A stretch of 64,000 bases of DNA from Aphanomyces cochlioides (GCA_019828595.1 JAHQRK010000003.1:3038001-3102000), one strand, 5' to 3'; shown: positions 22,287 to 34,606, counted from the first letter of the stretch. The notes: a model not told the origin generated them from the sequence alone. Translations and numbers: made by a program.

Positions 22287-22566
22287 CCTGTCGCCTGCGA
22301 GGAGTTGAGGTTCTGGTATGGCGATCAACTTATTGGACACCAGTCATAACAAGAAAAACAGCTATTGGTGGAACTATTAGCCAATAAAAATGTATTACTT
22401 TGGAATTATTCAATATTAATAACCAATCAATACAATTAAGTTTATAGCCAATCACATATTAATTTGAATGTCAATGACAAATATTTTATTAGCCAATCAA
22501 ATCAGGATTAATAGCCAGTCCATGTGCATAAATTTAAAAACAGCAAAATACAATGACGTGGCACAA
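22287..22566. other. AT-rich stretch with reiterated AGCCAATCA-like motifs
   Basis: Between 22350 and 22530 the motif (T)A(G)CCAATCA or its complement occurs at least five times at irregular spacing. This is upstream of eIF3L and abuts repeat copy B. CCAAT boxes can be promoter elements; the same motif is dense in other AT-rich spacers here, so it may instead mark old repeats. Confidence 0.5.
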
Positions 22567-23477
22567 GGAAATGTATATAATGACGGCAACTGTGATAGGA
22601 ATCCTATCACACCATATAACGCGATTGGAAGTTAATCTGATGAATTGAATTGGTAGACGAAAACAGACCATGAACCTCGTGGAGCATTGACAGATAATTT
22701 AACAAGAAAGACAGAAAAGGAAACCTTTGATTACACTCAACACGTAGAGGTACTCGGTATGCGTTGCTCGTCGTTCCCCAACCCGGGCTATTCAAATGTC
22801 AAATCGACACTTTGAATACCTTTACTGCAGTCTAATTACATTTTACACACACGAATTGTGATAGTTCTCGCATCTCTCCACTACCTCATGAGCAGTAGGC
22901 AGTAGAGCAATAATCAATTGAATTATCCCACACTCAATATGCAACAATCATTCAAACTTTGACGTTGCAACGTCAAAACTTGATAGGATAATGAGTTGTG
23001 AGGCGAAGGTGTGGAGATCAAATCCGTCATCAATACTTTTGACTATTGCTTGTGCTTTAATTCATGAATCGTATGAAATTCATGAAATCTACAGTGTTTT
23101 GTGTTTTGTGCTTTAGCCATTTGAATATGCTTCCAGTATAATTAAGCGAGTGGGCGCGCGCAACACGCGAACAATCGTGATGTTGTGTTGTAGCTAGTAT
23201 AGCTTATATTGTGCTAGACGTTCAACAAAGATTCAGGGCTTCTTTATTTGTCGGCTAGACTTTAAGCATGCGAGTGCATGATGCTTGATATCTGCCAATA
23301 TCCGTTTGTTGAGCAACTGTGATAGAATCTCCATCACAGTTGCTCAGAATTTTGCACATTTCAGATTTGTATACTGAAATCAAGTCAAAAACATTTATTC
23401 AAAACGGATTTCAGGCAACTGTGATAGATTTCCTATCACACTCCAATACAAAATGATCATGTTTCTATCATAGTTGC
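22567..23477 (-). mobile_element. 0.9-kb interspersed repeat, copy B (inverted relative to copy A)
   Basis: Reverse complement of 8935-9840 with very high identity (I see essentially no differences along the aligned lines). Copy B keeps the end that is truncated in A: CTATCATAGTTGC at 23465-23477, which pairs with GCAACTGTGATAG at 22586-22598 as an imperfect terminal inverted repeat. Identity with A also extends about 18 bp outside the latter repeat (to GGAAATG at 22567), so the true terminus is uncertain. Confidence 0.75.
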
Positions 23478-24144
23478 AGTAGATGTATTGATTTTTGGTC
23501 GAAAATACAAATTTGACTGAAATTGACAATACAGTTACTAATTGGCCAAATTAATTTCATGTGTGTTGAGGTGTGTTTTGCGTTAGGCAAATTGATCGAT
23601 TTGCATATCGATTTGATTCAGACCCCTCTCACAATTTCGAATGCAATCGACAAAATATGTCGAGATAAAATGTGCGATACGACAATCCAAACCGACAATG
23701 ATTTCATTGGTTGATAAAAAATTGGCATCCATGTTGATCTGGACAGTCTGGGTGTAGCCAAGCCAGACCTGCTTGGTGTGCTGCAGTGACGCACACCAAA
23801 GCGCGATGCGTGAACTGACTGAGCAAACTCAAGGGCCCGTTATCGTGAGGTACATACTGTCATACTAGTACTTAGTCTCTACAACTACAATGAATATAAG
23901 GATGAATGATTGAGAAGCGACCAGCGACCAAAGCACTGTCTCGCTTGCCCTTGCTCTTCTTGTCGTTTTGGTGATGTCATTGCCGCTTTTGCAGCTGGCA
24001 CTGCTGCAGTCTGGGCTTCACGTTGGGCTTACAAATCATGAGCTTGGTCTTGGACTAATCGTGGTTATACAAGCACACTCTTGCACAGAATGTAAGCGAT
24101 AGATGACAACTATATTATTCAGACGCTATAACTAAACTGTAGCA
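23478..24144. other. Intergenic, AT-rich, nothing recognised
   Basis: One 63-codon plus-strand frame at 23523-23714 without domain or ATG context support. The stretch lies downstream of the Crypton recombinase and may hold the element's 3' end; Cryptons lack terminal repeats, so the boundary cannot be placed. Confidence 0.4.
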
Positions 24145-25659
24145 TTACAAGCTGCCATTCTGCTTTCGCTTTCGTACTTCCTTCAGCAATCCAGAGTACG
24201 TTCTTGTGTGACCTTCATATGCAGTTTCAAATTGATCATAGGAGGCATATTTGATAAATGCAGATGCAAGCGTCAAACGCTTTGAGTATTTGCGTCTGTC
24301 GCGTTTGATTTCGTCTTTCGACAAGTCTTTTATAGCACAGAACCACCCACCTTTTGGATCTATTGTAAACCATTGGTTCCACGCTTCTCGGCCTGATTTT
24401 GCAGTTGGAATAGGTCGAGGAATAGCAAAATTTTCCATAGATAGTTGTCGTGAGGGTACAGCTTTTGATTGCTGACGCATGTCAGCCCGCAAACCTTTAA
24501 GGACGGCATCCACGATAGAATCAATATCCAATGAGCCATCAATGTTAACATGCTGAACTTGCTGTGAGGATCCACCTCCCTGTTGAAGGAGATTTCGTGG
24601 ATCAATTGAATCACTAAGACTTTTCGTGACGAGATACTCACAACATGTTTTTGGATCTTCCCATCTACACCACGCCATCAGTTCCCGGAAGTCAAATCGT
24701 CTTTCAGGTGATACAAACACTCGATAAAAAGAGCCACCACGGCGCATACTATGCAAAGATAGTCCAACCGGCAGCTCGGGTGTGTTGTCAACCACATCCG
24801 ACATAAGACGTCGCAAGTACATTTGCTCCATTGGCTTGAACCAATCAACTTTGGTCGTGATTTGGTTGGGGCTTGTGGTGTGGGGGAAAACAAAGGCATC
24901 ACTCTGCATATTCGAGCAGCTCAATCGAACTTGATGATTGTACTCGTCAAAAAAATCGCAGACTCGCAAGCAAGGAAAGGAGACTTCGTTGACAAGGTGA
25001 TAGACTTGACATTCTTTTTCCACTCGAGCTTTCTTATGCCAACGGAGACGTATCGAGATGTATCTACCACACTCAGATTCACCAGAGGACAAATCACACC
25101 ACTTTAAGACCAGCATCTCGCTTATACGAAAACACCCCATGAAGCAGGCACTAAACAAAAATCGCAGCATGCAACCAACGAAGCGATTATAGTTGGCAAA
25201 CGCATTCATGAGTAGAGACAGCTCGTGCACCGTCAGTGGATGAGCTTTTCGTTCTTCGTCAATGTTGTTTTGTCTGTTGTATTTTTGTAGAGCGACAACA
25301 TAGCGCTTGGACTCTACAGCTTGAGCTGGATTCGGTTCAATTTTGCGGTCTTTGAAGAAAGAAACAAGAGCAGTCTTTGCTGTATCGATCGTTCTAGCTT
25401 TTCGCCCCAGAGAGTAGAGATGATGAAAGAAGTCCGTGCAGACTTCAGCGGTCGCGGACGCTGGGTCCACGCCACCTCGCACTTTCTTGCAGTATTCCTC
25501 GAATTGCCTTTGATACGTTGCGTATGATCGTCGTGTCGACGCTCCAAGGAAGGCATCCTGGATTGTCTTCTTGCATGGCACACCATCCATTGTTTCAGAC
25601 GCCAAATGAACACAGAGGAAACATTTTTCGTGAACTATGATTATCCAATGAGAAGTCAT
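24145..25659 (-). CDS. Crypton-type tyrosine recombinase (mobile element protein)
   Basis: Open single-exon frame of 504 aa; ATG at 25659, or the internal MDGVPCKKTIQDAFLG at 25590, which is where the family's conserved region starts. N-terminal SAM-like core-binding helices (TRRSYATYQRQFEEYCKKV). Catalytic domain: Arg in GCFRISEMLVLKW, the HxxR pair in LHSMRRGGSF, a Trp in CRWEDPKTCCEYL, whose Tyr is the candidate nucleophile. A C-terminal domain (GREAWNQWFTIDPKGGWF ... DRRKYSKRL) resembles the GCR1_C-like DNA-binding domain attached to Crypton recombinases. Cryptons move as circles by recombination and leave no TIRs. The frame is undamaged, so activity is possible. Confidence 0.85.
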   Translation of the reverse strand: MTSHWIIIVHEKCFLCVHLASETMDGVPCKKTIQDAFLGASTRRSYATYQRQFEEYCKKVRGGVDPASATAEVCTDFFHHLYSLGRKARTIDTAKTALVSFFKDRKIEPNPAQAVESKRYVVALQKYNRQNNIDEERKAHPLTVHELSLLMNAFANYNRFVGCMLRFLFSACFMGCFRISEMLVLKWCDLSSGESECGRYISIRLRWHKKARVEKECQVYHLVNEVSFPCLRVCDFFDEYNHQVRLSCSNMQSDAFVFPHTTSPNQITTKVDWFKPMEQMYLRRLMSDVVDNTPELPVGLSLHSMRRGGSFYRVFVSPERRFDFRELMAWCRWEDPKTCCEYLVTKSLSDSIDPRNLLQQGGGSSQQVQHVNIDGSLDIDSIVDAVLKGLRADMRQQSKAVPSRQLSMENFAIPRPIPTAKSGREAWNQWFTIDPKGGWFCAIKDLSKDEIKRDRRKYSKRLTLASAFIKYASYDQFETAYEGHTRTYSGLLKEVRKRKQNGSL

Positions 25660-28144
25660 ATATGTTAAATGTTTGTGATATGTTCCTCAACCGACGAATT
25701 CGTCGTCCAATTAAAAAAGCTAAGATTCGAGAACAACCAATGGACGAGGAGAACATTGTCGGTTCTCCAATCACAGGGCAGAATTTTGTCGGTTTGTTGT
25801 CGGTTTCGTGCGCTATGTATCTCTTTAAAATAATATTATTGACCTCAAAAGATATTGTCATTTTCAACCACTGTACTGAAGTCAAATCAATTGCATGTGT
25901 GTCAGGGTGTGTTTTGCGTGAATTTGGTAACTAATCGATTTTAATTGGCTGGTCGATTTGATATTTGGAATTTTAGAAATCATAAGAGCCCGTTCGATTC
26001 GGAATCGATTCCGAGCCAATCGAAACCGTCTCTCACAATTTTGATTGGAACATACAATACAACTCTAGAAAAATATAAGGCAGTTTGGATAAAATTGATA
26101 CCATGGCAGACATCACACTCACTGCCACACCACTCCACGATTGGCTAAAATTCTGCATTGCCCAGTGTCGACAACACAGAGTCCACGACAACACGGATTC
26201 CACGTTGACAACATGGCCAGTCGAGTTTGGTCACAGACGCATTAACATTATGTTTAGGCCTCTCATACTTAGTTCTAAATCGTAACAATTGATTGCAAAG
26301 TGCACCACATATACTGTTGTTTTGTTCGACGCTATGAGTCGAGTACATTGAATAGAATTATCACAAAACTACCCGACGTAACCTCAATTTGATCTCCGAG
26401 GTGCGTGAGCATGTGAAGTCGCTTAGTTTTCGACAACAACAACGACATACTTGTCTTTTGACCGGTGCTTGAACTAAGACAGAGCACAAATTCGCCTCAA
26501 TCTACCAAATTCAAGTGATGGGCAGTAGTTATGATAAGATACAAGACATAATTAAGTCTATAATACAATTGAAGTGACTACGTTTCAGGTGCAAAGCATA
26601 TTTCGATAATAAACCAGACTGGACGGGTGTTCATGATGCCCGGCTTTTCAATGTTCTCACATTGAAAGTGCATCGATACAAGCACAAGAGGACAAAGGAC
26701 TATGTATTCATTCACGACCTTATTTAGATAGCTTTCAATTAAATATGAACAGTCAAAGCAGAGTCACCTCTGCATCTAACAAGCCGATAAACGACTTGAT
26801 TGACCGTGACAGGAAAAGATATTGTCGGGCAGGTGTGATTTTTGGTGTGATTTCAGGTGTGAGTTGTCACCTGATTGGCCAGTTTTAGCACACTCTGGAT
26901 CACACTGCCAGTGTAATTTGCATCACGATAAAATTCCAAAATATAGCGCTGAACAGTATTTTTATCCAATCAATGTTTTTATTGATTGAATTATCTAAGA
27001 AGCGATTGGCTCAATCACCAGAAATACATCTTCGGTGTGATTTTGTAGATAACATCTTTGTTGAATCATCTCAAATCGTCGCGAATTGGACATTAATCGA
27101 CGAATGAATTAAATTCCTTCATGTTTTCCAGACTTTCGACCCCATTGTAATGTCGAGCTTGTTTGAACAGCATATACATCATTATTATATATCCCTTCTT
27201 CCACACGCTGTTGAGTTTTCGTAATCTCATTTCAGACTTTCTCGATTCCCACTTTCACCCATAATTTTGACATTAGGGCGTCCCTACCATTAATCTGGGC
27301 AAATTTTATCAGGCACCGAATCACCTCATACCAATCATCGACTTCATGATACGTGACAACGTGTTAGCTTCATCATATTGTAAGAACACATTCTAGTACA
27401 TCATTCATTAGTCGAACGACTTGAAAAGATAGACCTGTGTAGATTCATTTGCTTGAGGCGGCGGCACTGATCTGGCCATGCGCTATCTTGGTTAGGGTTA
27501 AGTTAAATATCTATTATATTTCGCTTGCATGTTTTATTTTCTTATTATTACGGAATAAAACTTCCACTTTAAATGACTCGAAAACTCTATTTATCGCTAT
27601 ACATTTTTAAACTCAAACAAAACTCGAGTCGATGGTCTCTACTTCCTATTCAGACTTAACACCTTTCGTCTCCTCAAGGTTATCATTTTCTTTCATGGTT
27701 TGCATGCAGCCAAAAATGTTGGAGCATCGTCTGCCTTGTTAAACTCTGAACTAATGCTTTCTGCAATGCCACAAACCTGAGCTTCGTGTGTCCGCCCTTT
27801 CTTCTTCGTTTCATGCGTTGGTTTGGCCACAACTCGAATGAAATAGGCATGGACAAGCACGATCATCATCTTTTCCTCCTGAGAGAGCCGATGGTTTACC
27901 ATTTGAATCTCAGCCATTTCTGGGTCAAAGTTGAAATGGTTTGCTGCCAAACAAAGGAGCTTAGCTGGAGAATATTTCATTTATTAAATAACAATGCTCA
28001 TTTTTTTATTCATAGTTTTTATGAGGCAATGATTGAAATTTTTCAATATGGTGCACGATAACATCTGGCCAGATTAATAATATAGACATTATTCGTATTA
28101 TCCTGTAATAATCGTGTATTTCAAAATACTGTTATGCACACTAC
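25660..28144. other. AT-rich intergenic DNA with one transposase-like fragment
   Basis: Mostly without open frames. Scattered ATTGGCT/AGCCAAT motifs and degenerate palindromes such as TTCGGAATCGATTCCGA (25998-26014). A region around 26828-26930 has repeated GTGTGATT/AATCACAC elements. The minus-strand ORF 27693-27980 is listed separately. Confidence 0.4.
27693..27980 (-). CDS. Possible N-terminal fragment of a DNA transposase
   Basis: 95-codon frame with a genuine ATG (MKYSPAKLLCLAANHFNFDP). The segment LSQEEKMMIVLVHAYF followed by a basic stretch (ETKKKGRTHEAQVCGIAESI) resembles the N-terminal helix-turn-helix of oomycete Tc1-like transposases. No catalytic part follows. Could be a truncated element or chance. 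Confidence 0.3.
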   Translation of the reverse strand: MKYSPAKLLCLAANHFNFDPEMAEIQMVNHRLSQEEKMMIVLVHAYFIRVVAKPTHETKKKGRTHEAQVCGIAESISSEFNKADDAPTFLAACKP

Positions 28145-29480
28145 AGGTAACGACGGAAAAGTTTGTCTCAGTAGTACCTCATTTATAGAGGAATCTGTAT
28201 TTCACCATTTTGTATTTCAATCAGATAAGAACTTTTCTGTTTCTTGAGCAGCATAAATCTGTAATCCATTGGCCGTTAATTAGCACCTTTAGCCAATCAA
28301 TCGCGTTATTGGGAAATATCGATTCTACAAGTTCGGCATTGTTAATTGTAGCTATCGAGCAGTGTCGATACATGACTGACTTGAGTTGTTCATGCACAGG
28401 CTTATTTCTTATAGCTAATAGATTGCAGAAGTTTGTGACTTCTTGTAATAGAGTATTGTCTTTATACTATGTCTTGATTGCTTCTCGGGAGAACTAGGGG
28501 GTGCAGTGAAGAAATTCGGTATTCGCTGACTTTGAATAGTTTGACACGCAGGAAACATCATTATGGAGCCCTGTTCTCTAAGGCTTATACAATCTAACTG
28601 CACTTAAGTTGAGCGAAGATTTATCTCACCCGATGATTACCAAGCTGTAATAAAAAATGCTTAAACGGAATGGCTTTAAAGCAGACTCAACTACGTTACC
28701 TTCGGTCAATGAACTACTTGCAATTATTTGATTAATTGTTCTCTTGATCATTGCAATACGTTTTTCCGACGATGTCTTGACTGGTGTCTCCTTCTACCAC
28801 AGTGAGCGCATTTTTGCTATTAGTGGCCTCATGATCTCACCGTCCAAGGGCTTGCACACGCTGGTGGATTTGGGAGGCAATGCTTCCAGGCTGGCACAAA
28901 GCTGAAAGGATGTAGTTTCAACCGAAACATGGCTCTCACTAGAAGAAAGTTTGTCAGCTTAAATGATAGACGGCATCTCGGCAACCCGCTCACTCTTCAA
29001 AAGAAAGTGAAGGTAGATTTGCCAGAATCTGTCATCCATCCACGCCCTCTCCTGAACGGCGTGCACATGACGTAGGGATTTCATCAGCTTCAAACTTAAC
29101 ACCAGGTTGCATGTGTACAAGGAACAAACTCGGCAGCTTTCTCCCATACATGAAATACGCCATATCTTCCATCTTTCATACCACCAGCTCGTATGGTCAA
29201 AACAGCGTGGGTCGGTCAGATACTTGTTTGACTTATCCACTTTAGACGAGCGCCCCACATCAGCCCAGATCCGTCGAGGCGGCACATCGTTGTAGATGAC
29301 AGTTTCATCGACATGCACAATCTCGAATATCTTGCTGTTAGAGTGTTTTGACCAAAATTGCCGGGCAAATGACAGATGTTTCTCATCCAGCTTTTGCTGA
29401 CGAAAGTGCTCAAGTGACAAAGTCAATGAAGCTGTTCGCAAAAGATCATCAGCCTCTGAGACCGTCCAAGCCATTGAAAG
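28145..29480 (-). pseudogene. Decayed pogo/Tc1-type DNA transposon
   Basis: Reading from about 29480 leftwards: a transposase block with VHVDETVIYNDVPPRRIWAD (first catalytic Asp) and SSKVDKSNK, then in other frames VQERAWMDD, LEALPPKSTSVCKPLDGEI (third catalytic Asp in PLD) and RIAMIKRTI. Several frameshifts and a TAG break it. The gene order and motifs match the better preserved element at 43396-45231 (IYNVDETGMYYD, AVQERGWMN, LAALPPNSTSHCQPLD). At 28145 the sequence CAGGTAACGACGGAAAAG resembles that element's terminal repeat (CAGGGAACGACGGAAAG), marking one end; the other end was not found. Confidence 0.65.
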
Positions 29481-31185
29481 GCAAGTCTAAAGCGAAGAGA
29501 AACGTAGATTGCAAGATGAAATCCAAGCGTCCGAGACCACCGACCTAGCGTTAAAGCTAGAGGCCGATGAGGCTAGACTGATCGGTGCAGTCTGCGAGGA
29601 GGCCGACATGGGGGCCCAATTGAGCTGAGACGAGTCAAAAGTAACACTGACATGATGCACTATCTCAGACGTGATTACACCAAACGGCTGCAGCGCAGCT
29701 AACACCGTTAATGACGAAATTGAAATTTGACAAGTGCAAGATTAAAGAGTTGACGAAGAGTCTCGCGCGGTCTGAGTCCTGCTTTTTGGATTTAACACTA
29801 AGAGCGAAAACCAATTGAAGAATCGACTCCATGACCGATGAAATTGTGGTTTGAATGATCTAGAATATTTGAAATTTTGTAGGCAAGCAAATATTCGCAA
29901 AGCCGATCCAGCGCCTCTAATTCAAGCATGTCTGGATGACGGCAATGCGATTTTGGAACGATTTGAGGAGTTGCCGTGGTGAAGTCAACCCCAATCCACC
30001 CCAGAATGTTTCACCTCCATCCCTTGGAGTAAAAATGCTGTTCACGATACAACCTTCCCTATCCCCCTCGCCAGAAAATACCGTCAATTATTATTGACTT
30101 AGCCGACGACCTGGAAAAGAGATGACGAAGTAGCTAACGAAGGCAAAAAGAGATCAAGGCTGTTCGAAGCAAATAATTCGACCATTTCGACGTTCAAGAA
30201 AACAAAGCGGCTCTCAACCATGGACCCGCTCAAGGAGAACAAAGACGTATCGTGGGCGCCAGCCGAATTGTTCAGTTTGGCAATACTTTAGCCAAGAAAC
30301 CCTGGGAGCGTGTTCAAGGACCTATGGATCCTATTTTCACCATTTTTTCCATCTAGTGGACGATTTTCATTGCCGAAAAGGGGGACCTTTCGAGGCAACT
30401 CAGAATACACTGGCAACACGTTGAGTGAACCTATATCGATGGGCAAATCTTTGGCATAACAGAAGAGACACTTGCATCATGAGTCGAGCCAGCTGGATTG
30501 TGGCTCTTAATCTACGGTATCATGTGAGCCGAGGTAAGTTTTAATTTCTGAGTCGGACATCTTTCATAAATGCGAGGACCTCATTGCCAAAAGGGCTCAA
30601 CTTTTCATTGTCCACCAAGCGCCTTTTGCTTAGCACTTGCATGACAGCTCATATACGTTGAGCTCTTGAAAGTCAACTACAAAAATTTAATCTACACAAA
30701 GCCGGCGTTGTTTTGATCGCGGCCGCATTGACTGTTTGAACTTTTTCAACACTGACATTTCCGAATATCAAACAATAGACAAATTTTGCTGTCATGAAAT
30801 TCCTTGTGAAATTTACTTGTGGTGTGAGTAATGGTTGTCACAGGAAATTTTGCCCAAGAAAATTTACTGTGTGAAAATCTGACAAGGAAGAGATTTTCCT
30901 TGTGAGACGAATACGACTCTCAGTCATCACAAGTGATAAGAGAGGAATATCACGACTCGAGGATTCCATGACATTAACTATCGATCATATGCAGTGAATA
31001 ATGGATTCTACAGGGTCTGGTGTTTCTATCTCAGCCTTCTTCAGGAAAATGCAACCCACTTGGCTTCCAGGAGGTGTTCACGAGCAATTCTTATAGTTTC
31101 TTGACGCTCTTGCGAACATCGGCGAGCACATTCATCCATGAATTCGACGTTTGAAAAAAGAGATTGGGTAGTACTTGGTCATTAT
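29481..31185. other. Non-coding, no recognised feature
   Basis: 1.7 kb with frequent stops in all frames and no hallmark of a gene or transposon end. Around 30780-30920 there are inverted and direct repeats of AAATTTAC/TTTTCC(T/C)TGTGA type. Flanks the Copia 5' LTR; the last five bases (ATTAT, 31181-31185) are the putative target duplication. Confidence 0.4.
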
Positions 31186-31552
31186 TGTTAGCTATAGGTT
31201 AGCCATAGGGATAACGAAACTTATTAGGGAATGTTATCCATGTTAGATAACATTGATGATCGTGTAAAGAGTCCATGGCTTATGGGTAACCGGCTGAGGA
31301 TCGTCTAGCACGACCCTCAGCCCAATTCTATTGGCAAAACAGTACACATCATAGAGATGATGCGTGTCGTTGGTCAGCCTTAACTTACTCTATGTATTAA
31401 ATGAATGCATGGTTGTAAGGAGGCAACCGTTAAGACGGTTGCCACCACCAATTGGTATTATGTGGGTATGTCTGTAAGTTTACTTTCCGATCTACCCCGG
31501 TTGAGCCACCTTACCTGTGTGTCCTGCTCCTTCCCGCTGCTGTTGGTTAACA
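31186..31552 (+). repeat. 5' LTR of the Copia element (367 bp)
   Basis: Aligns along its whole length with 41610-41989 with only a few substitutions; it lacks a 13-bp duplication present in the 3' LTR after CATAGGG. Confidence 0.95.
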
Positions 31553-31657
31553 TTTCATGTTGGAACGTGAATACGGGCAATCGTCCTTGGACGTGAGCAC
31601 TAGTTTGTACTTAGAGTTTTTAACTCTGCCTAAAAAACCCTTTAAGAGTGTTAGAGA

Positions 31658-32485
31658 ATGCGCTCTTTGCAAAACCAGCTTAACGAGCTGTACGTGAAGA
31701 GTGTTGGTGTACCTTTGATATCTGATTATCAAGTTTCACAGGCACTCGTTGCCGCACTTCCTTCGGAGTTTTTTTGTTCAAATGTGAGCCACACAAAGGA
31801 AGGTTTTAAAGTCTCTGTTATTGAGACTGTAGCAAAGCAAGTGTTTAACACCAGGTCTAGTGAGGCCATTGCTGAAGTGACAGCCTCACAAGACCAATAA
31901 GAAAGCTAAAAAGTATACCGAGTGTTTTTACTGCCACGGAACCCCTCATGTAGATGGCAAAGCTCACTTTAAGGAGGCCTGCCCTCTTCGCATCAGCGAT
32001 GTGAAGGCAGGTATCGAGCGCGACAATATCAATGACATGCGCGCCAAGAAGCGCACTGTCGGTGCAAGCACTGCACAGGTAAAAAAAGTATCCGGAATTG
32101 AAGCATTATCCGGAAAATCCAACTTATCCGGACATTCAATTTCAAACCAATCAGTGATGATCTATTCTGGTAGCCCTGATAGTTCGATTTATGACCAATC
32201 AGATGATGATATGGGACTAAATTTTAGCCAATAAGAGGGCAAATTTTCTAAGTTGCATAATGATTCCAAAAATGATAAAAACGATGGGTCTGCGATAACT
32301 TCCCTCACTAAAAGTGTCGCAAAACATACTCTGAGCATCGAAGAAGAGGTAATGCGTCATGCACCGTATCTATTTGAGAGATCTAAGAGTGTTGATCCTA
32401 GTGATTGGGTTCTCAACTCTGGATGTGGTATGCACATGACATACGTGACCTCCTTCTTTAGAGCTTCTAAGCAGTGTAATGAATA
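31658..32485 (+). pseudogene. Copia gag-protease region
   Basis: Gag fragment (MRSLQNQLNELYVKSV...) ending TAA, then a zinc-knuckle remnant in another frame (CFYCHGTPHVDGKAHFKEAC), then the protease box WVLNSGCGMHMT. In active Copia elements the box is WxxDSGxxxHM; here the catalytic Asp is Asn, so the protease would be dead. The reading frame is then interrupted at 32486 by the mariner insertion. Confidence 0.8.
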
Positions 32486-34326
32486 CTACTCCGGTCCGCA
32501 ATGATTGTTAGCAAGTTTACACTTGATTAAAGTATACTACTGCCGTTTTTTTATATGGACAATTGTATAGTACTCTATAAAAGTATTTTTTGACATCCAA
32601 ATATAATCGACTTTATTTATTTTATGATATCAACTCATTCTTGCGAATTCAACAAAGCCAGAGCACTTTCATACGTTGCTGGAGCGCATTGAACATTGAA
32701 ACTTGCCAAGTCCATTTTAGAGGCATCCTTTCGCATGTGTGGAAGCTGGTAGTCATTTCTACCATCAACCTCCATAGACTTCTCCAAGACCTTCTATAAG
32801 GTTATAAAAGACTTTAAAAGAGACTCAACCGGCAATTTATCGAAAGCATAGTTGACCGCCGACACAAGTTCTTCAATTGATCGAGACTGTTGTTGTTGTT
32901 GGAGACGCTGTAAAGCATTGAAAATGCCCAAATCGAGGACATTAAAGTCAGGGCTGTTGGCAGGCTGATTTTTTACTTTAATTCCAGTGACCCCACGCGC
33001 CATTAAAGCCTCCGATGTAATACATCTATGAGGACTGGCATTGTCCTGCTGGATAAACACTCCATTAGGCTGGTTTCCAACCGGAAACTTAGCCTGAATG
33101 GCAGGAATTACTTTATTAAACATAGTGTTAGTATAAACAGCGGCATCCACAGACTGCGGTTTCAACACACAGCTCCCTCTTGGTCGATTCTTACTGTTGC
33201 GTTGTGCAACCTCCGTCTCAAGAAATGGCCATACTCCGATCTTTCCATCAAAGATCACTTTCTTGTGGGCATCGTATCGTGGTCGAGCGACGGCAGCCAG
33301 GAAAAGAACCTTGGTAATAAATGATTTGGACTTGGTTTTCCGGGCGGCCAAGACTTCGTCGTCATACACGTACACTTTCGTCTTGACCTGGGTCACTTAG
33401 AACCATTTCTCGTCAACATGCACGAAGTCGTACATGTGTGAAAGAAATGGTTTCCACGTGGCCCAGGACGAAGCGAGTTCAGCGCAAATTGGAGACGCCA
33501 CCGCACATTGGCATCAGTCAACAATTGCTTCACATGGCTAGTGCTTGCCTTCAGCCTCTTGGTTTCGTTCATATGGCGAATGAGAGTCGTCTTGGGGGCT
33601 TGTGTCTTGGCAGCCAACAATCGCAGGGTTTGACGGTCTTCGTGAGCAATAGACTTCACCGTAGCTTCGATGTCGGACGCGAGTCGTTTGGGCTTGGACC
33701 CAGAGTTTCCTAAATAAGTAAACCTCTCAGAATTCATTCTCGTAAAAAGGAATATATTTCGTGAAAAATATAAGTTTTCAGAGTTCTCACCTTTGATTTT
33801 TGCCGAAATGTCTGCCGCGGTCGAGCCGTTGGATAGAGAGGTGCGCGCTCGAGCCCACAAACGCGAAACGGTCAACGGGTGGCAATGGAAGTGTAGCGCT
33901 GCCTTTGATATTGCCCCATATGGAAGCTTGCCGCCAACAGCCTCTTCTAGAAGCATTTCATAGATGCTTCTGCGGTCGTCATCCGTCAGGTTGGGACGGC
34001 GCGCTGTGATGGCCACGGTGTGTTTGCTTGAAACTGCATGGATTATATCGATGAGAACACACGTGCGAAGGCGACTGACGTGTTATTGACGACGTTAGAT
34101 AGAAAATGAAAGCTCAGCGGGTCGAAATCTTGTCAACTCGATCGATGTTTTGGCTTTGGACTCCCATAGCTCCCGCCAAAATGAGAGCTGGGAGGTAAAA
34201 AATACAGCCAATGAAAGAATTACGTTTGTACTTTTCATGTATTCAATCAAAACGCACAAATAGCTTGTATTAGAAAAATCCCGTCAATCAAAACACAATC
34301 CTAACAATCATTATGGACCGGAGTAG
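32486..34326 (-). mobile_element. Tc1/mariner-type DNA transposon nested in Copia
   Basis: 1841 bp. Terminal inverted repeats CTACTCCGGTCC at the left and GGACCGGAGTAG at the right extend imperfectly for about 28 bp (to ATGATTGTTAG). The insertion is flanked by TA dinucleotides (32484-32485 and 34327-34328), the mariner target-site signature. It interrupts the Copia pol region after the protease. Confidence 0.9.
32794..34016 (-). pseudogene. Mariner-type transposase, broken
   Basis: N-terminal HTH (LTDDDRRSIYEMLLEEAVGG), an 80-nt putative intron (33711-33790), a second HTH (LRLLAAKTQAPKTTLIRHMN), then the DDD core: VHVDEKWF (first Asp), FIQQDNASPHRC (second), ANSPDFNVLDLGIF (third), the spacing of mariner-like elements. 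Broken by a frame change near 33440 and a TAA directly after EKWF where family members have Tyr. Confidence 0.85.
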
Positions 34327-34606
34327 TATGAGTTTACGTCTGGAGTTGGCTCCACGCTATGCAGCACTTGTGTTGGAACGATTAGACTCTAAATTGTGTC
34401 TATTGATAGAGAGTTAAAGGGGTTGACGTGTCAACATTCTTAGTGAGAATGCACTTAAAAGGTCCGGGTTTCAAATTATAAACAGTTTGAATGGACCGTA
34501 TAAATTTGTATTTGTGAAAGGGCAACTTAAATTTGTTTCAATCGCAATAAGTGGGACATACTACGTCCAACATTACGACCTACGACAGAGACAGGTCGCA
34601 TGTTAG

